A DNA stretch of 55,020 nucleotides from Verrucomicrobiota bacterium (GCA_017305195.1 JAFKMU010000065.1:1-55020); one strand, 5' to 3'. Shown: positions 17,359-26,749, counted from the first letter of the stretch. Notes: generated by a model not told the origin, from the sequence alone. Made by a program: numbers and translations.

Positions 17359-19002
17359 CTATCCGCGAGCCAGCAGACCCGTCAGGTAGGGCAGGAGCTG
17401 CTTCTTGCGCGAGACCACCCCGTCGAGCTTCCACGCGCCGTCGCCAGCCTCGGGATAGTCGATCAGCTTGGTGAACCACTTCTCCCCGCAGACAAGCAGG
17501 ATGGAATTCTGCGTATTCACATCGGTCACGAGCAGAGCGCAGAAGGTGTATTTGTTCTCCATGTGCGAGGCCTCGAGTTCGCGGAGCAGGTCGTCCTTCT
17601 TTTCCTCAAAGAGCGCGAAGCTCAACTCCTCGATCTGGGCGACGGTGAAGGCGTGGCCACGCTCCTCGTACTCCTTGCAGTCTGCGTTGATCGCCTGCTT
17701 CGCCGTCATGGTCAGCAGCGGCGAACCCACGGAAAAGATCTCCGCGGCCAGATCGGTGGGATTGATCCCGCTGAGCCGCGACAACTCGCCCATGATACGA
17801 CGATCCACGTCCGTCGTGGTCGGCGAGGTCAGGTTGAGCGTATCGGAGATGAGTCCGCACATGAGCAGGCCCGCGAGGTTCTTGGGAATCTCGCGCCCGG
17901 ACTGCTGGAAAAGCGTGCTCACGATCGTCGAGGTGGAGCCCACCGGGCGGTTCATGAACAAAATCGGCGCTTCCGTCGGTGCCGTACCAATACGGTGATG
18001 GTCGATAATTTCGATAATCGGCACACTATCCGCGCCTTCCACGGCCTGGGTCAGTTCGTTGTGATCCACCAGGATCAGCTGGCGCGGCACGGGCTTGAGG
18101 AAGTCGCTCTTGGAGATGATACCGATGAGCCGCTTGTCGCCATCGACGACCGGGAAGGCGAACTGCGCCAGCATGGCAATCTCGCGTTCGGCTTCCTCCA
18201 GCGGAAGCTCAGGCGTCAGCGTGCGAAAGTCCGTGTAGACCATCTGCCCGGCCCGCACGGCGCTGCGCGCCAGCAGCACGGTGGTGGCGGTATCGTGCGG
18301 CGAGCTGATCACCACTGTCTTGTTGGCTTGCGCCAGCGCGAGAATATCCTCGTCCACATGGCGGCTGCCCGTGACGACCAGAGCATGCACGCCCGCCTCG
18401 ATCGCGATCCGCTGGATATTGCGACGATCTCCCACGATCAGCACGGTGCGACCATGCTCAAGATCCTCCAGACGACGCTGAAAGGAATCGGTCTGCATGG
18501 CTGCCACCACGAGCACGAGATCAAGGATCTCGTTATCGGCGACACCTGCCAGCACTGTTCCAAAAATGGTATCGACGATATCCTTGAGCGAGGCATGCAC
18601 CTGGCGCGTCGCACTGGCCTGATCGCGGTGCGGGAAAAGATACCGGCTGATCTTGAAGCTGGAGATCAAGCCGACGCAGCGCTGCTCCTTGTCGAGTACG
18701 GGCAGCCCGCGGAAGCGGTTGTCCCCGATGCGGGTGAGCGCATCGTAAACCGGCTCGTCACGCCCGGCGTAGACGACATCGCGCTCCATCACATCCTCCA
18801 CGCGCGGCAGCACGCTGCTGACAAACAGCGGCGCTTCGAATCCAAACTTTCCCAGGGCAAAATCAATCCGCTGGTTCGTATTGCCGCAGCGGGCGGCGAC
18901 GATGTTCTCGACTCCCTCGGCCTTCTTCAGCTCCGCATATCCAATAGCCGAACAGATGGCATCCATGTCCGGGTTCTTGTGACCTATTACCAATGTTTGC
19001 AT
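17359..19002 (-). CDS. Family II Mn-dependent inorganic pyrophosphatase with CBS-DRTGG-CBS insert
   Basis: 547 residues from ATG 19002, which gives the family start MQTLVIGHKNPDMDAICSAI; H8, D12 and D14 are metal ligands. The DHH motif is in EIIDHHRIG. Between the two halves of the DHH domain (about 70-310) lie a CBS motif (RVEDVMERDVVYAGRDE ... GLPVLDKEQRCVGLI), a DRTGG-like domain (LIVGDRRNIQRIAIEAG ... VTGSRHVDEDI) and a second CBS motif (PVVDGDKRLIGIISKSDF). The C-terminal DHHA2 domain ends with VVSRKKQLLP, holding the substrate-binding Arg-Lys-Lys. It hydrolyses pyrophosphate in the cytoplasm. CBS-containing members are controlled by adenine nucleotides, and the DRTGG-containing ones also by diadenosine polyphosphates. 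It is divergent from the peptidase gene, with 44 bases between starts. Confidence 0.9.
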   Translation of the reverse strand: MQTLVIGHKNPDMDAICSAIGYAELKKAEGVENIVAARCGNTNQRIDFALGKFGFEAPLFVSSVLPRVEDVMERDVVYAGRDEPVYDALTRIGDNRFRGLPVLDKEQRCVGLISSFKISRYLFPHRDQASATRQVHASLKDIVDTIFGTVLAGVADNEILDLVLVVAAMQTDSFQRRLEDLEHGRTVLIVGDRRNIQRIAIEAGVHALVVTGSRHVDEDILALAQANKTVVISSPHDTATTVLLARSAVRAGQMVYTDFRTLTPELPLEEAEREIAMLAQFAFPVVDGDKRLIGIISKSDFLKPVPRQLILVDHNELTQAVEGADSVPIIEIIDHHRIGTAPTEAPILFMNRPVGSTSTIVSTLFQQSGREIPKNLAGLLMCGLISDTLNLTSPTTTDVDRRIMGELSRLSGINPTDLAAEIFSVGSPLLTMTAKQAINADCKEYEERGHAFTVAQIEELSFALFEEKKDDLLRELEASHMENKYTFCALLVTDVNTQNSILLVCGEKWFTKLIDYPEAGDGAWKLDGVVSRKKQLLPYLTGLLARG

Positions 19003-19046
19003 GCGTGCTGGACACCGTAGCCATTTTTTTCCGATAGGAAAGGCCC

Positions 19047-20390
19047 ATGAAGGCCCTCCTGTTTGTGTTTTTGGCCGCTTCCATCGGTGCGGTTTTGGCT
19101 CAGGAAACTCCCCCGAGCCAGCAGCCAGCCCCCACCGCCCCGGCTGCCGGGAAAAATTTCCAGGATCTGGTCGCGCCCCCCGGGCCGTGGACCAAAACTC
19201 CCGAGGAACTGCTGCCCTATCTGAGCAACTTTCATTTCGAATGGACCGCCGCCGACAAAAACGAAGCCCGATCGGTTTCCCCGGGGCTGAAGATCGGGAC
19301 CCAGACGGTCTCGGAGACACTCGTGCGCCTGAAGGACGGCCAGGCCGTTTCACTCATCCTCCTCTACTATAGCCGAGGCAATTCCGGCGACGTCAACAAG
19401 CGTGTCTTCGAAGAAAAGCTGAAAGCCATCTCGGATGACCTCACGGCCATTACCAAAGTCCAGCCGATCGAGCGTGGCCGGGCCGTCGGCAGCGCCGTTC
19501 GCACGGAGGGACTGATCTGGAATACGCCGGAAACCCAGTACACGCTGGAATGGAGCGGCGGCCGAGACCCGTCGAGCGGGATGTTCCGGGCGGAGTTCAT
19601 CCGGCTGACCGTGCTCCCGGCCGTAAAGGAACAACGCGCCATCGGCGCTGCCACGCCGTCCAGCTACGCAAACCGCGATGCCGTGAAGCGGTTCGTCGGC
19701 AAGGACAAGATCGAACGGCTCCCCGACGGAACCGTGCGGCTCACGGGAATCCCCATGGTGGACCAGGGCGAGAAGGGCTATTGCGTCGTCGCCACCACGG
19801 AGCGGGTCATGCGCTACTACGGGGCGGAGGTCAACCAGGACGAACTCGCCCAGATCGCCAACAGCGACGCCCAGGAAGGCACGAGCGTCAGCGCCATGAT
19901 CAACTCCCTGCGCAAGCTCACCTCGCGCCTTGGGGTGAAGATCAAGACCATCTACTCGTGGGACATCACGGAGATCCTCGGTATCATCAAGGACTACAAC
20001 CGGGAGGCCAAGAAGGCCAAGGTCGACGAGCTGCGCACCGGCAACATGATCGACGTCCAGGAGCTCCTCTCCAAAGTGGACCCAAAGGTCTATCGCGACG
20101 CCCGGCTGAAAAAGACCACCGATTTTGGCAAATTCCAACGCGAGATCGTCCGCAGCATTGACGAAGGCATCCCGCTGCTCTGGTCGGTCAATCTCGGCCT
20201 CGTGCCGGAGAAGAACATCCCTCAGTACGCCGGGGGCCACATGCGTCTGATCATCGGCTACGATCCCAAGAAAAACGAAATCCTGTATTCCGACTCATGG
20301 GGGTACGGTCACGAGGAGAAACGGATGAGCTTCGAGGACGCGTGGACCATCACCTCGGGCCTCCACCGCCTGGAGCCGGTGGGAACCTGA
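19047..20390 (+). CDS. Secreted C39/papain-like cysteine peptidase-fold protein
   Basis: 447 residues with a signal peptide (MKALLFVFLAASIGAVLA, cleavage near 18-19) and a Pro/Ala-rich linker. Residues about 40-215 form an unrecognised N-terminal domain. The catalytic-type domain runs from about 233: GIPMVDQGEKGYCVVAT with Cys246 (preceded by Gln240 as in papain-like oxyanion holes), then YAGGHMRLIIGYD with His398, then YSDSWGYGH with Asp416. The Cys-His-Asp order and spacing fit the C39-like/papain-like superfamily. It would act outside the cytoplasm; the substrate is unknown. All catalytic residues are present. It is 54 bases upstream of the MGDG-synthase-type gene and could share its transcript. 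Confidence 0.75.
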   Translation: MKALLFVFLAASIGAVLAQETPPSQQPAPTAPAAGKNFQDLVAPPGPWTKTPEELLPYLSNFHFEWTAADKNEARSVSPGLKIGTQTVSETLVRLKDGQAVSLILLYYSRGNSGDVNKRVFEEKLKAISDDLTAITKVQPIERGRAVGSAVRTEGLIWNTPETQYTLEWSGGRDPSSGMFRAEFIRLTVLPAVKEQRAIGAATPSSYANRDAVKRFVGKDKIERLPDGTVRLTGIPMVDQGEKGYCVVATTERVMRYYGAEVNQDELAQIANSDAQEGTSVSAMINSLRKLTSRLGVKIKTIYSWDITEILGIIKDYNREAKKAKVDELRTGNMIDVQELLSKVDPKVYRDARLKKTTDFGKFQREIVRSIDEGIPLLWSVNLGLVPEKNIPQYAGGHMRLIIGYDPKKNEILYSDSWGYGHEEKRMSFEDAWTITSGLHRLEPVGT

Positions 20391-20444
20391 CCACCCGGCC
20401 ATCGTTCCCCCTGAAAGAAAAGAGCGAGCCACGCCCGGCAGGTC

Positions 20445-21659
20445 ATGGTAGCGTCCCTGGACAATCCCGTGAGTAAGAAGAAGCGTATCCTCATTCTCTC
20501 GGCCTCGGTGGGGTCGGGTCACGTCAAAGCGGCCGACGCCCTGGCCAAGGCCTTCCGCGCGAGGGAGGACGTCGAGGAGGTGCTGGTCGACGATTCCCTC
20601 GATCACACCAATGTCCTCCACAAGCAACTGTACTCCTCGCTGTACAAACGGCTCTCCGCCCTGCTGCCGGAGTTCCTCGGCTGGTGGTATGAATCCAGCG
20701 ACGACCCGTGGGTTTCCGACAAGGGCCGCCTCGCCCTCGATCTGCCCCAGGCCCTCCCGCTGATCAACCTCGTCCGCGAGTTCAATCCCGACTCGATCAT
20801 CTGCACCCACTTCATGCCGGCCGGGGTGCTTTCCTATCTCATCGGCGCGGGACGCCTCGATGCCGAGCTGGGCATCGTCGTGACGGATTTTCATTTCCAC
20901 GCCTTCTGGATCACGCGGGCGTTTCACTGGTATTTCGTCGCTCAGGAGGAGGACAAGATTCACATGGAGGGCCTCGGCCTGCCCGGCGACCGCATCCATG
21001 TCACCGGCATCCCGGTCGAGCCGCCCTTTGCGCAGCCGGTCGACGCTTCCGCCGTGCTGAAACGCCACGGGCTGAATCCCGAGCTGCCCACCCTGCTCGT
21101 CGCGGGCGGCGCACTCGGGTTGAGTCCCGCCATGGCCGTGGTGCGGCGGCTGCTGGCGCTGGACACGCCCTTCCAGGCCATCATCGTCTGCGGCAAGAAC
21201 GAGGATTTGAAAAAGGATATCGAGGAGCTGGTGGCCGGTCGCGAAGATCAGTTCCGCATCCTCGGGTATACCTCGGAAATGCCGGATCTCATGGGCGCCG
21301 CCACGCTGCTCCTGAGCAAGCCTGGCGGCATGACCACCGCGGAGGCGCTGGCTCGCGGACTTCCCATGGTCATTCTCGACCCGATCGGCGGACAGGAGGA
21401 ACGCAACGCCGACGTCCTGCTGGAGGTGGGAGCCGCGGTGAAATGCACCGAGGTCACCGTGCTCAATCACAAGCTCAAGCGCCTGCTCGAGGACCCCGTG
21501 CGCATCGCCGCCATGCGGGAAAATGCCCGCAGGCTTGGCCGACCGGAGGCCGCCAAGGAAATCGCCTCCATAGTTCTCGACAGCCCACCGCGCAAACCGG
21601 CCATCATTTCCCGCCGCCGCGAGAAGGCCCTGCGCAAGCGAATCGAAGAGCAATCATGA
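20445..21659 (+). CDS. MGDG synthase-type glycosyltransferase (GT28)
   Basis: 404 residues from ATG 20445; a GTG eight codons later is an alternative start. N-terminal domain: RILILSASVGSGHVKAADAL, the signature of MGDG synthase and the diacylglycerol glucosyltransferase UgtP. GT28 C-terminal domain: TLLVAGGALGLSPAMAVVRR, then LLLSKPGGMTTAEALARG and GGQEERNADVLLE. These enzymes transfer galactose or glucose from UDP-sugar to diacylglycerol at the membrane surface, giving glycolipids; no membrane helix is seen and attachment would be peripheral. The basic C-terminus (SRRREKALRKRIEE) could bind acidic lipids. The stop overlaps the start of the GH1 gene (ATGA), so both are made together. Confidence 0.88.
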   Translation: MVASLDNPVSKKKRILILSASVGSGHVKAADALAKAFRAREDVEEVLVDDSLDHTNVLHKQLYSSLYKRLSALLPEFLGWWYESSDDPWVSDKGRLALDLPQALPLINLVREFNPDSIICTHFMPAGVLSYLIGAGRLDAELGIVVTDFHFHAFWITRAFHWYFVAQEEDKIHMEGLGLPGDRIHVTGIPVEPPFAQPVDASAVLKRHGLNPELPTLLVAGGALGLSPAMAVVRRLLALDTPFQAIIVCGKNEDLKKDIEELVAGREDQFRILGYTSEMPDLMGAATLLLSKPGGMTTAEALARGLPMVILDPIGGQEERNADVLLEVGAAVKCTEVTVLNHKLKRLLEDPVRIAAMRENARRLGRPEAAKEIASIVLDSPPRKPAIISRRREKALRKRIEEQS

Positions 21660-23173
21660 CGGAAAAGCCGTTCCTCTGGGGCGTAGCCAGTTCAGGGTAC
21701 CAGTGCGAGGGCGGTTACAATTCCCCGGGGGAACCGCAAAACAACTGGGCCTCCTCCGAAACCGCAGGCCGCGTCATGCACACCGGTGCGGCGGCAGACT
21801 TCTGGCATCGGTACGAGGAGGATTTCGAGCGTTGCCGCCAGATGGGGCTCAATGCCTTCCGCCTCAGCGTGGAGTGGCCGCGCGTGCAACCCTCGCCCAT
21901 CCTGGCAAAATCCGCCCCTCCGCCCTTCGACTACGAGGCGCTCGACCATTACGCCGCCATGATCGCCTCCTGCCGCAAGTACGGCATGGAGCCAGTCGTC
22001 ACCCTCCAGCACTTCACCCACCCGGCCTGGCTGGGCCTGGATGCCTGGCTCGACGATGAAACCCCGGAGCACTTCGAGCGGTTCGTGACCGTCGCGGTGC
22101 GCCACATCAATGACAAGCTCGTGGCCGTCCATGAGCAGCAGCCCATCACCTATTACGTGACACTGAACGAGCCCAACATGCTCGTCCTCAACACGTACAT
22201 GAACCGTCATTTCCCCGGCGGCGGCAAGGCGGGCATGGCCGTGGGGATCATGGCCTACAACCGTCTCCTGGCGGCTCATGTCCGCGCCTACAACGCGATC
22301 CACGATATCTACGAGGAGAGCGAATGGACGACGCCAAGAGTGACCATGAACACCTTTTGCAGCGACGTGTACTGGTCGGAGATGATGCTCCTGGATCTGC
22401 TCGTTTCCCGGGAGCGCGGAGTCGTCGCCAAAGATCTCCAAGCCTACCTGCGCAAGGGATCGAATGACCTTCATCACGCCATGCTGAAGGCCAATCTGCC
22501 TTTCCAGACCGACCCGTTCGTGTGGCTGGGCCGATGCATCCACCTCCTCGTCAACTGGCTGGCCCCAAAGCACGCGATCTCCGACGCGTTCCAGTATTTT
22601 CTGGATACCCTGGCGGCATCGAAACGCCCCCGCGTGCTGGATTACCTCGGGCTGGACTACTACGACCCGTTCACCGGCCACCTCTTCCGCCCTCCGTCGT
22701 TCGCCGACCTGGAATTCAAGAGCAAGAGTGTCCACGGCAAGATGATGGATAGCCTGTCGCGCAAGTGGTGGGACTGGCATGTCCTGCCCGAAGGCATGCA
22801 TTTCTTCTGCGATTTTTACGCCCGGGAATATCAGCGGCCCATCCTCATCGCCGAAAATGGCATGGCGCTACGGCGAAAGTACGACAACAGCGTCCACAGC
22901 CCCCGCCGCGACAAGCTGACCCGCAGCGAGTTCCTCCGGGCCCACGTCCAGCAGGTGCGACGCCTGAGAGAGGACGGAGTTCCACTGGTCGGCTATCTGC
23001 ATTGGTCCATCACGGACAACTACGAGTGGGGCACTTTCACACCGCGCTTCGGCCTGTTCACCGTCGACTTTGCCCGCAATGCCGAGCGCAGCGTGATCGA
23101 CCACTTGGGCGACCGGCCAGCCGAGACGTACGCCAAGCTCATCGCCGAGGATCGCAAGGTCGGCCAGCCCTAG
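21656..23173 (+). CDS. Family 1 glycoside hydrolase
   Basis: 505 residues from ATG 21656, overlapping the preceding stop. GH1 hallmarks in order: FLWGVASSGYQCEGG (about 6-20), FRLSVEWPRVQP, LQHFTHPAWL, acid/base Glu172 in VTLNEPN, nucleophile Glu400 in LIAENGM, and the aglycone-site region HWSITDNYEWG with GLFTVDF. Both catalytic carboxylates are present, so hydrolysis or transglycosylation is expected. There is no signal peptide, so it is cytoplasmic. Typical GH1 enzymes hydrolyse beta-glucosides or phospho-beta-glucosides. Here, coupling to a glycolipid synthase raises the option that it trims or transfers sugars on glycolipids, as the plant GH1 protein SFR2 does; this is inference. An insert with LGRCIHLLVNWLAP (about 291-304) is unusually hydrophobic for the family. 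Confidence 0.88.
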   Translation: MTEKPFLWGVASSGYQCEGGYNSPGEPQNNWASSETAGRVMHTGAAADFWHRYEEDFERCRQMGLNAFRLSVEWPRVQPSPILAKSAPPPFDYEALDHYAAMIASCRKYGMEPVVTLQHFTHPAWLGLDAWLDDETPEHFERFVTVAVRHINDKLVAVHEQQPITYYVTLNEPNMLVLNTYMNRHFPGGGKAGMAVGIMAYNRLLAAHVRAYNAIHDIYEESEWTTPRVTMNTFCSDVYWSEMMLLDLLVSRERGVVAKDLQAYLRKGSNDLHHAMLKANLPFQTDPFVWLGRCIHLLVNWLAPKHAISDAFQYFLDTLAASKRPRVLDYLGLDYYDPFTGHLFRPPSFADLEFKSKSVHGKMMDSLSRKWWDWHVLPEGMHFFCDFYAREYQRPILIAENGMALRRKYDNSVHSPRRDKLTRSEFLRAHVQQVRRLREDGVPLVGYLHWSITDNYEWGTFTPRFGLFTVDFARNAERSVIDHLGDRPAETYAKLIAEDRKVGQP

Positions 23174-23225
23174 GCGGGCGGCTTTTGCTTGCGCTTCGGG
23201 CTTGGCCGGGCAACCTTTTCGGCCG

Positions 23226-24845
23226 ATGCTCCGATCCGTCCTCACTCTCCTGCTCGGTGTCACCGCCTGCGTGGCGGCGGATTTCTCTGTCCTGGAGGGA
23301 GTTCCGATCCAGGAACAAGGCCGCAAAAAGCCGTATCTCGTCTTTGTCCAGGAGTCTGCGCTCGCCCTCACCGGCAAGACTGCGGTGGAGATCGACGGTC
23401 GCAAATGGCCGGCTTCGGAGTTGATCACGACCCTGTGGCTGAACCCGTCTGGTTGGGAAAGCAAACCGCTTATCCTGATCAACAACCGCGACCTGAAAAA
23501 AGCCATCGGCGTCGATCCGATGCAGAAACGCTTCGCCTATCAGGATCTGGAGGCCAATCCGCAACTGCGCCAGCTCCTGAACGAGGCGCAGACCCTGCGA
23601 ATGAAACCGGGCTCCCCGCGCCTCACCGGACTGCCCAAGGAGGCCTCTGATGTCGGCATGCAGCTCGCCGAGTTTGAATCTCTCGTCAACGGATCGGCCT
23701 TCCGCTTCGTCGCCAATCCGCGCGGCGGGGAATCTCCCTGGTTCGCCGTTCCCGCCGATCAGGCGCCCGCCCTGCGCGACGCCCTCCTCCGCAATGACGC
23801 CGATGCCTTCCGCGCGGAAAGCCTGAAGCTGAAAACCCAGTGGGCCTCCGTGGAGCCCGCTCTCCAGCCCCCCGCGTGGCGGATCAATCTGGAGCTCATC
23901 TACCAGAAGCTCCACCCCTTCCGCTGGGCCTGGATTCTTTACCTCGGCGCGGGCCTCGCCCTCAGCCTCTCTTTCCGCTACCCTCTCGCCTACAAGATCA
24001 GTTGGACCCTGGCCGTGGCCGGTCTCCTGTTCCAGATCGGCGGTTTCACCACCCGCGTCCTCATCGCAGGACGCGCCCCGGTGACCAACATGTACGAGTC
24101 GATCCTCTGGGTGGCCTTTGGCACCGTGCTGTTTGCGCTCATCTTCGAGGCGATTTACCGCGGCCGGTACTTCCTTCTCGGAGCGATTCCCGTCGCGGTG
24201 GTGTCGCTCATCCTGGCCGATACGCAGACGATCGCCCTCAGCCCGGCGATCAATCCCCTCACCGCCGTCCTGCGCAACAACTTCTGGCTCACCACGCACG
24301 TGCTGAGCATCACGCTCAGCTATGCGGCCTTCGCCCTCGCTCTCGGCATCGCTCATATCGCGCTCATTCATATCCTCGCAGGGAAAAAACCCGCTTCGCC
24401 GCTTTACAACTACCTGTACCGCACCCTCCAGGTCGGCGTGCTCCTCCTCGCCACGGGAACGATCCTTGGCGGCGTCTGGGCCAACTACTCCTGGGGCCGC
24501 TTCTGGGATTGGGACCCCAAGGAAACCTGGGCGCTCATCACCCTGCTCGGCTATCTCATCGTCCTCCACGGGCGCATCGCCGGGTATTGGGGCGGCTTCG
24601 GCATGGCGGTTGGCTCGGTGATTTCCTTCCTCGCCGTTCTGATGGCGTGGTACGGGGTGAACTTCGTCCTCGGCGTCGGCCTGCACAGCTATGGATTCGG
24701 CACGGGCGGCTTCGGCTGGGCGCTCGCTTTCGTCGCGGCAGAAATCGTCTTTGTCGCAGTGGCCTTCGCCCGGAATCGCGCGCTCCGCACATCCTCGGGA
24801 TCAAAGTCCGTCACCAAGCCCGAGGAACCCGTCTCGGCCGGCTAG
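23226..24845 (+). CDS. ccsA: Cytochrome c assembly protein, CcsA/ResC type with long N-terminal region
   Basis: 539 residues from ATG 23226, giving a signal peptide or first helix MLRSVLTLLLGVTACVA. Residues about 20-225 are extracytoplasmic and contain WFAVPADQAPALRDALL. About eight membrane helices follow. The tryptophan-rich haem-handling motif is GGVWANYSWGRFWDWDPKE (about 418-437), and conserved histidines lie at TTHVLSITLSY and VGLHSYGFGTGG. CcsA, with ResB/Ccs1, exports haem and attaches it to apocytochrome c. The N-terminal region sits where a ResB partner is fused in CcsBA proteins but does not look like ResB, so a separate partner is needed elsewhere. Its stop shares the bases CTAG with the convergent gene's stop. 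Confidence 0.88.
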   Translation: MLRSVLTLLLGVTACVAADFSVLEGVPIQEQGRKKPYLVFVQESALALTGKTAVEIDGRKWPASELITTLWLNPSGWESKPLILINNRDLKKAIGVDPMQKRFAYQDLEANPQLRQLLNEAQTLRMKPGSPRLTGLPKEASDVGMQLAEFESLVNGSAFRFVANPRGGESPWFAVPADQAPALRDALLRNDADAFRAESLKLKTQWASVEPALQPPAWRINLELIYQKLHPFRWAWILYLGAGLALSLSFRYPLAYKISWTLAVAGLLFQIGGFTTRVLIAGRAPVTNMYESILWVAFGTVLFALIFEAIYRGRYFLLGAIPVAVVSLILADTQTIALSPAINPLTAVLRNNFWLTTHVLSITLSYAAFALALGIAHIALIHILAGKKPASPLYNYLYRTLQVGVLLLATGTILGGVWANYSWGRFWDWDPKETWALITLLGYLIVLHGRIAGYWGGFGMAVGSVISFLAVLMAWYGVNFVLGVGLHSYGFGTGGFGWALAFVAAEIVFVAVAFARNRALRTSSGSKSVTKPEEPVSAG

Positions 24846-25474
24846 TCCGTTTCCTCCGGTTCGTTCAGCGAGCGCAAGGCCTCCTCTGCGTCTGTCCGGA
24901 TGCGGTAGTACCAATCCTCGTCACCGCGATAGAGATCGATCCAGCCGGTCAGTTGGAGCGCTCTCAGCAGCTTGCCGAGGAGGACTTCGTCGGGAAAATC
25001 GTAAGTCAGCACCGACCGCGGCGCTCGCTCGCGGTAGACGATGACCTCAAGCAATCGCCACGCCTCGCTGATCATTCGCGCATCGGCCCAAGTCCTCAAC
25101 GCCATGTTATCCGCGATGGCGTAGGTCAGTCTCGCCGGCCAGAGAAGGACATCGGCAAACAAATGCCACCCGATAATCGTGCGGTCCGGGGGAGGTTGAT
25201 AAAGACGGCGAAACCGATCCACCGAGGCCCAGGCAAAGAGAATAAGGGCGACTCCCGCCCCGGCCACCCAATAGCCGCCGGAAACCCGCTGAAGGTCGGG
25301 GTCTCCCGTGCGAACGGTCTCAAAGAGGATCACTCCGCCGCAATACACCGTCCCGAAAAGAAGCCAGCTGAACCACGCTCCGATCAGGCTCATGACCGCC
25401 GCGGCGACACAATGGCGGTCGTGTTCCCGAAAGGACTTCTCGAAGATGGCGGGAGCGCTTTGCACCTCCGCCAT
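24842..25474 (-). CDS. Uncharacterised membrane protein with C-terminal soluble domain
   Basis: 210 residues. Two hydrophobic helices lie at about 24-48 (AAAVMSLIGAWFSWLLFGTV) and 68-88 (YWVAGAGVALILFAWASV). The cytoplasmic remainder reads like a small winged-helix-type fold (DEVLLGKLLRALQLTGWIDL, then DWYYRIRTDAEEALRSL), but no family is recognised. It begins 28 bases after the nuoH stop on the same strand and could be the last gene of the nuoGH transcript; a role in respiration is possible only by position. Its stop overlaps that of ccsA on the other strand. Confidence 0.65.
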   Translation of the reverse strand: MAEVQSAPAIFEKSFREHDRHCVAAAVMSLIGAWFSWLLFGTVYCGGVILFETVRTGDPDLQRVSGGYWVAGAGVALILFAWASVDRFRRLYQPPPDRTIIGWHLFADVLLWPARLTYAIADNMALRTWADARMISEAWRLLEVIVYRERAPRSVLTYDFPDEVLLGKLLRALQLTGWIDLYRGDEDWYYRIRTDAEEALRSLNEPEETD

Positions 25475-25501
25475 CCTAGCATGAGAAGGACGAACGACGC
25501 C

Positions 25502-26749
25502 CTAGAACTTTACGAGGGCGAGGATGAGCGCGGTGAGGAAGATGTTCACCAGCGCCAGCTCGAAGAAGAAGTACCAGCCGAGCTTCATCAACTGATCGTA
25601 GCGGAAACGCGGGAGCGTCCAGCGAACCCAGATGAAGAGGAAGAGCATGGCGGCGATCTTCGCGAGGAAGATGCCTACGCCGACCAGCCCCCAGATCAGG
25701 CTCGCGCCCCAGGCGGGAATGAACGGAAGGCCGAAGAACGACGTCGCACTGCCATCCGGGATGAAAGGCAGGCTCCAGCCACCGAGGAACAGCGTGACGA
25801 TCACGCCCGATCCGGCAGCCATCGCCGCGTATTCACCGAGGAAGAAGAGGGCGAAGCCCATTGAGGAGTACTCGGTGTGATAACCACCGACGAGCTCCTG
25901 CTCGGCCTCGGGAAGGTCAAACGGCACACGGTTGGTTTCCGCGAACATCGCGATAAGGAAGATGATGAACGATACCAGCATCGGCACCCAGATCAGGAGG
26001 CGCTGGACGGAAAATCCGGCGACGAACGAAGCACCGATCGCAGAGAAATCGCCATGGAGAAGCTGCTCAAGGCTGAAGCCCTTGGGCCAGAACGGGGCAA
26101 CCATCCAGCCGTTTTCACGCTGCCACACCACGATTTCCTGCATGTTCAGCGTACCGACGATGAGGAAGACCGGGATGACGGAAAGACCGAGCGAAAGCTC
26201 GTAGGAGATCATCTGCGAGCTGGAGCGGATGCCACCGAGGAAGGGGTACTTCGAGTTCGAAGCCCAGCCGGCGAGCACGATGCCGTAAACACCCAGCGAG
26301 GAAATCGCAAACACCCAGAGGATGCCGATGTCGATATTCGCCACCATGAGCGGCACCTTGATATCGCCGAAGAAAACGGTCGGGCCAAAGGGCAGCACGG
26401 CGAGGACGAGGAGCGCCGGGATCATCGCCAGCTTGGGGGCGATGTAGTAGTAGAACTTGTTGACGCTGTTGGGGATGAAGTTCTCCTTGAGGAGCAGCTT
26501 GATCGGGTCGGCGATCATCTGGCCGAGACCCAGCAGGCGGATGTCCTTCTTGAAGCCGAGGATCGTGGTCGGGAGACCGACACGGTTCGGGCCGACGCGA
26601 TCCTGAATGAAGGCGCAGACCTTGCGTTCCGCAAAGACCGTGAGCGAAACGATCGGAAGAACGATTCCGAAGACGATGACGAGGGTTTTGATGATCGATG
26701 TCCAGGCGAGGAAAACCTCGGGCTGCATCGCGAGTTCGGACAAGTTCAT
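25502..26749 (-). CDS. nuoH: NADH-quinone oxidoreductase subunit H
   Basis: 415 residues, eight or nine membrane helices. Family motifs are ERKVCAFIQDRVGPNRVG near 41-58, which lines the quinone cavity, LLKENFIPN, and FAETNRVPFDLPEAEQELVG near 270-290, then EYSSMGFALFFLGEYA. The chain is longer than the usual 320-350 residues because of an extra loop (about 205-245, WQRENGWMVAPFWPKGFS). NuoH anchors the peripheral arm of complex I and forms the quinone entry. It overlaps nuoG by 4 bases, and no nuoI or other nuo gene follows, which differs from the standard operon. Confidence 0.95.
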   Translation of the reverse strand: MNLSELAMQPEVFLAWTSIIKTLVIVFGIVLPIVSLTVFAERKVCAFIQDRVGPNRVGLPTTILGFKKDIRLLGLGQMIADPIKLLLKENFIPNSVNKFYYYIAPKLAMIPALLVLAVLPFGPTVFFGDIKVPLMVANIDIGILWVFAISSLGVYGIVLAGWASNSKYPFLGGIRSSSQMISYELSLGLSVIPVFLIVGTLNMQEIVVWQRENGWMVAPFWPKGFSLEQLLHGDFSAIGASFVAGFSVQRLLIWVPMLVSFIIFLIAMFAETNRVPFDLPEAEQELVGGYHTEYSSMGFALFFLGEYAAMAAGSGVIVTLFLGGWSLPFIPDGSATSFFGLPFIPAWGASLIWGLVGVGIFLAKIAAMLFLFIWVRWTLPRFRYDQLMKLGWYFFFELALVNIFLTALILALVKF

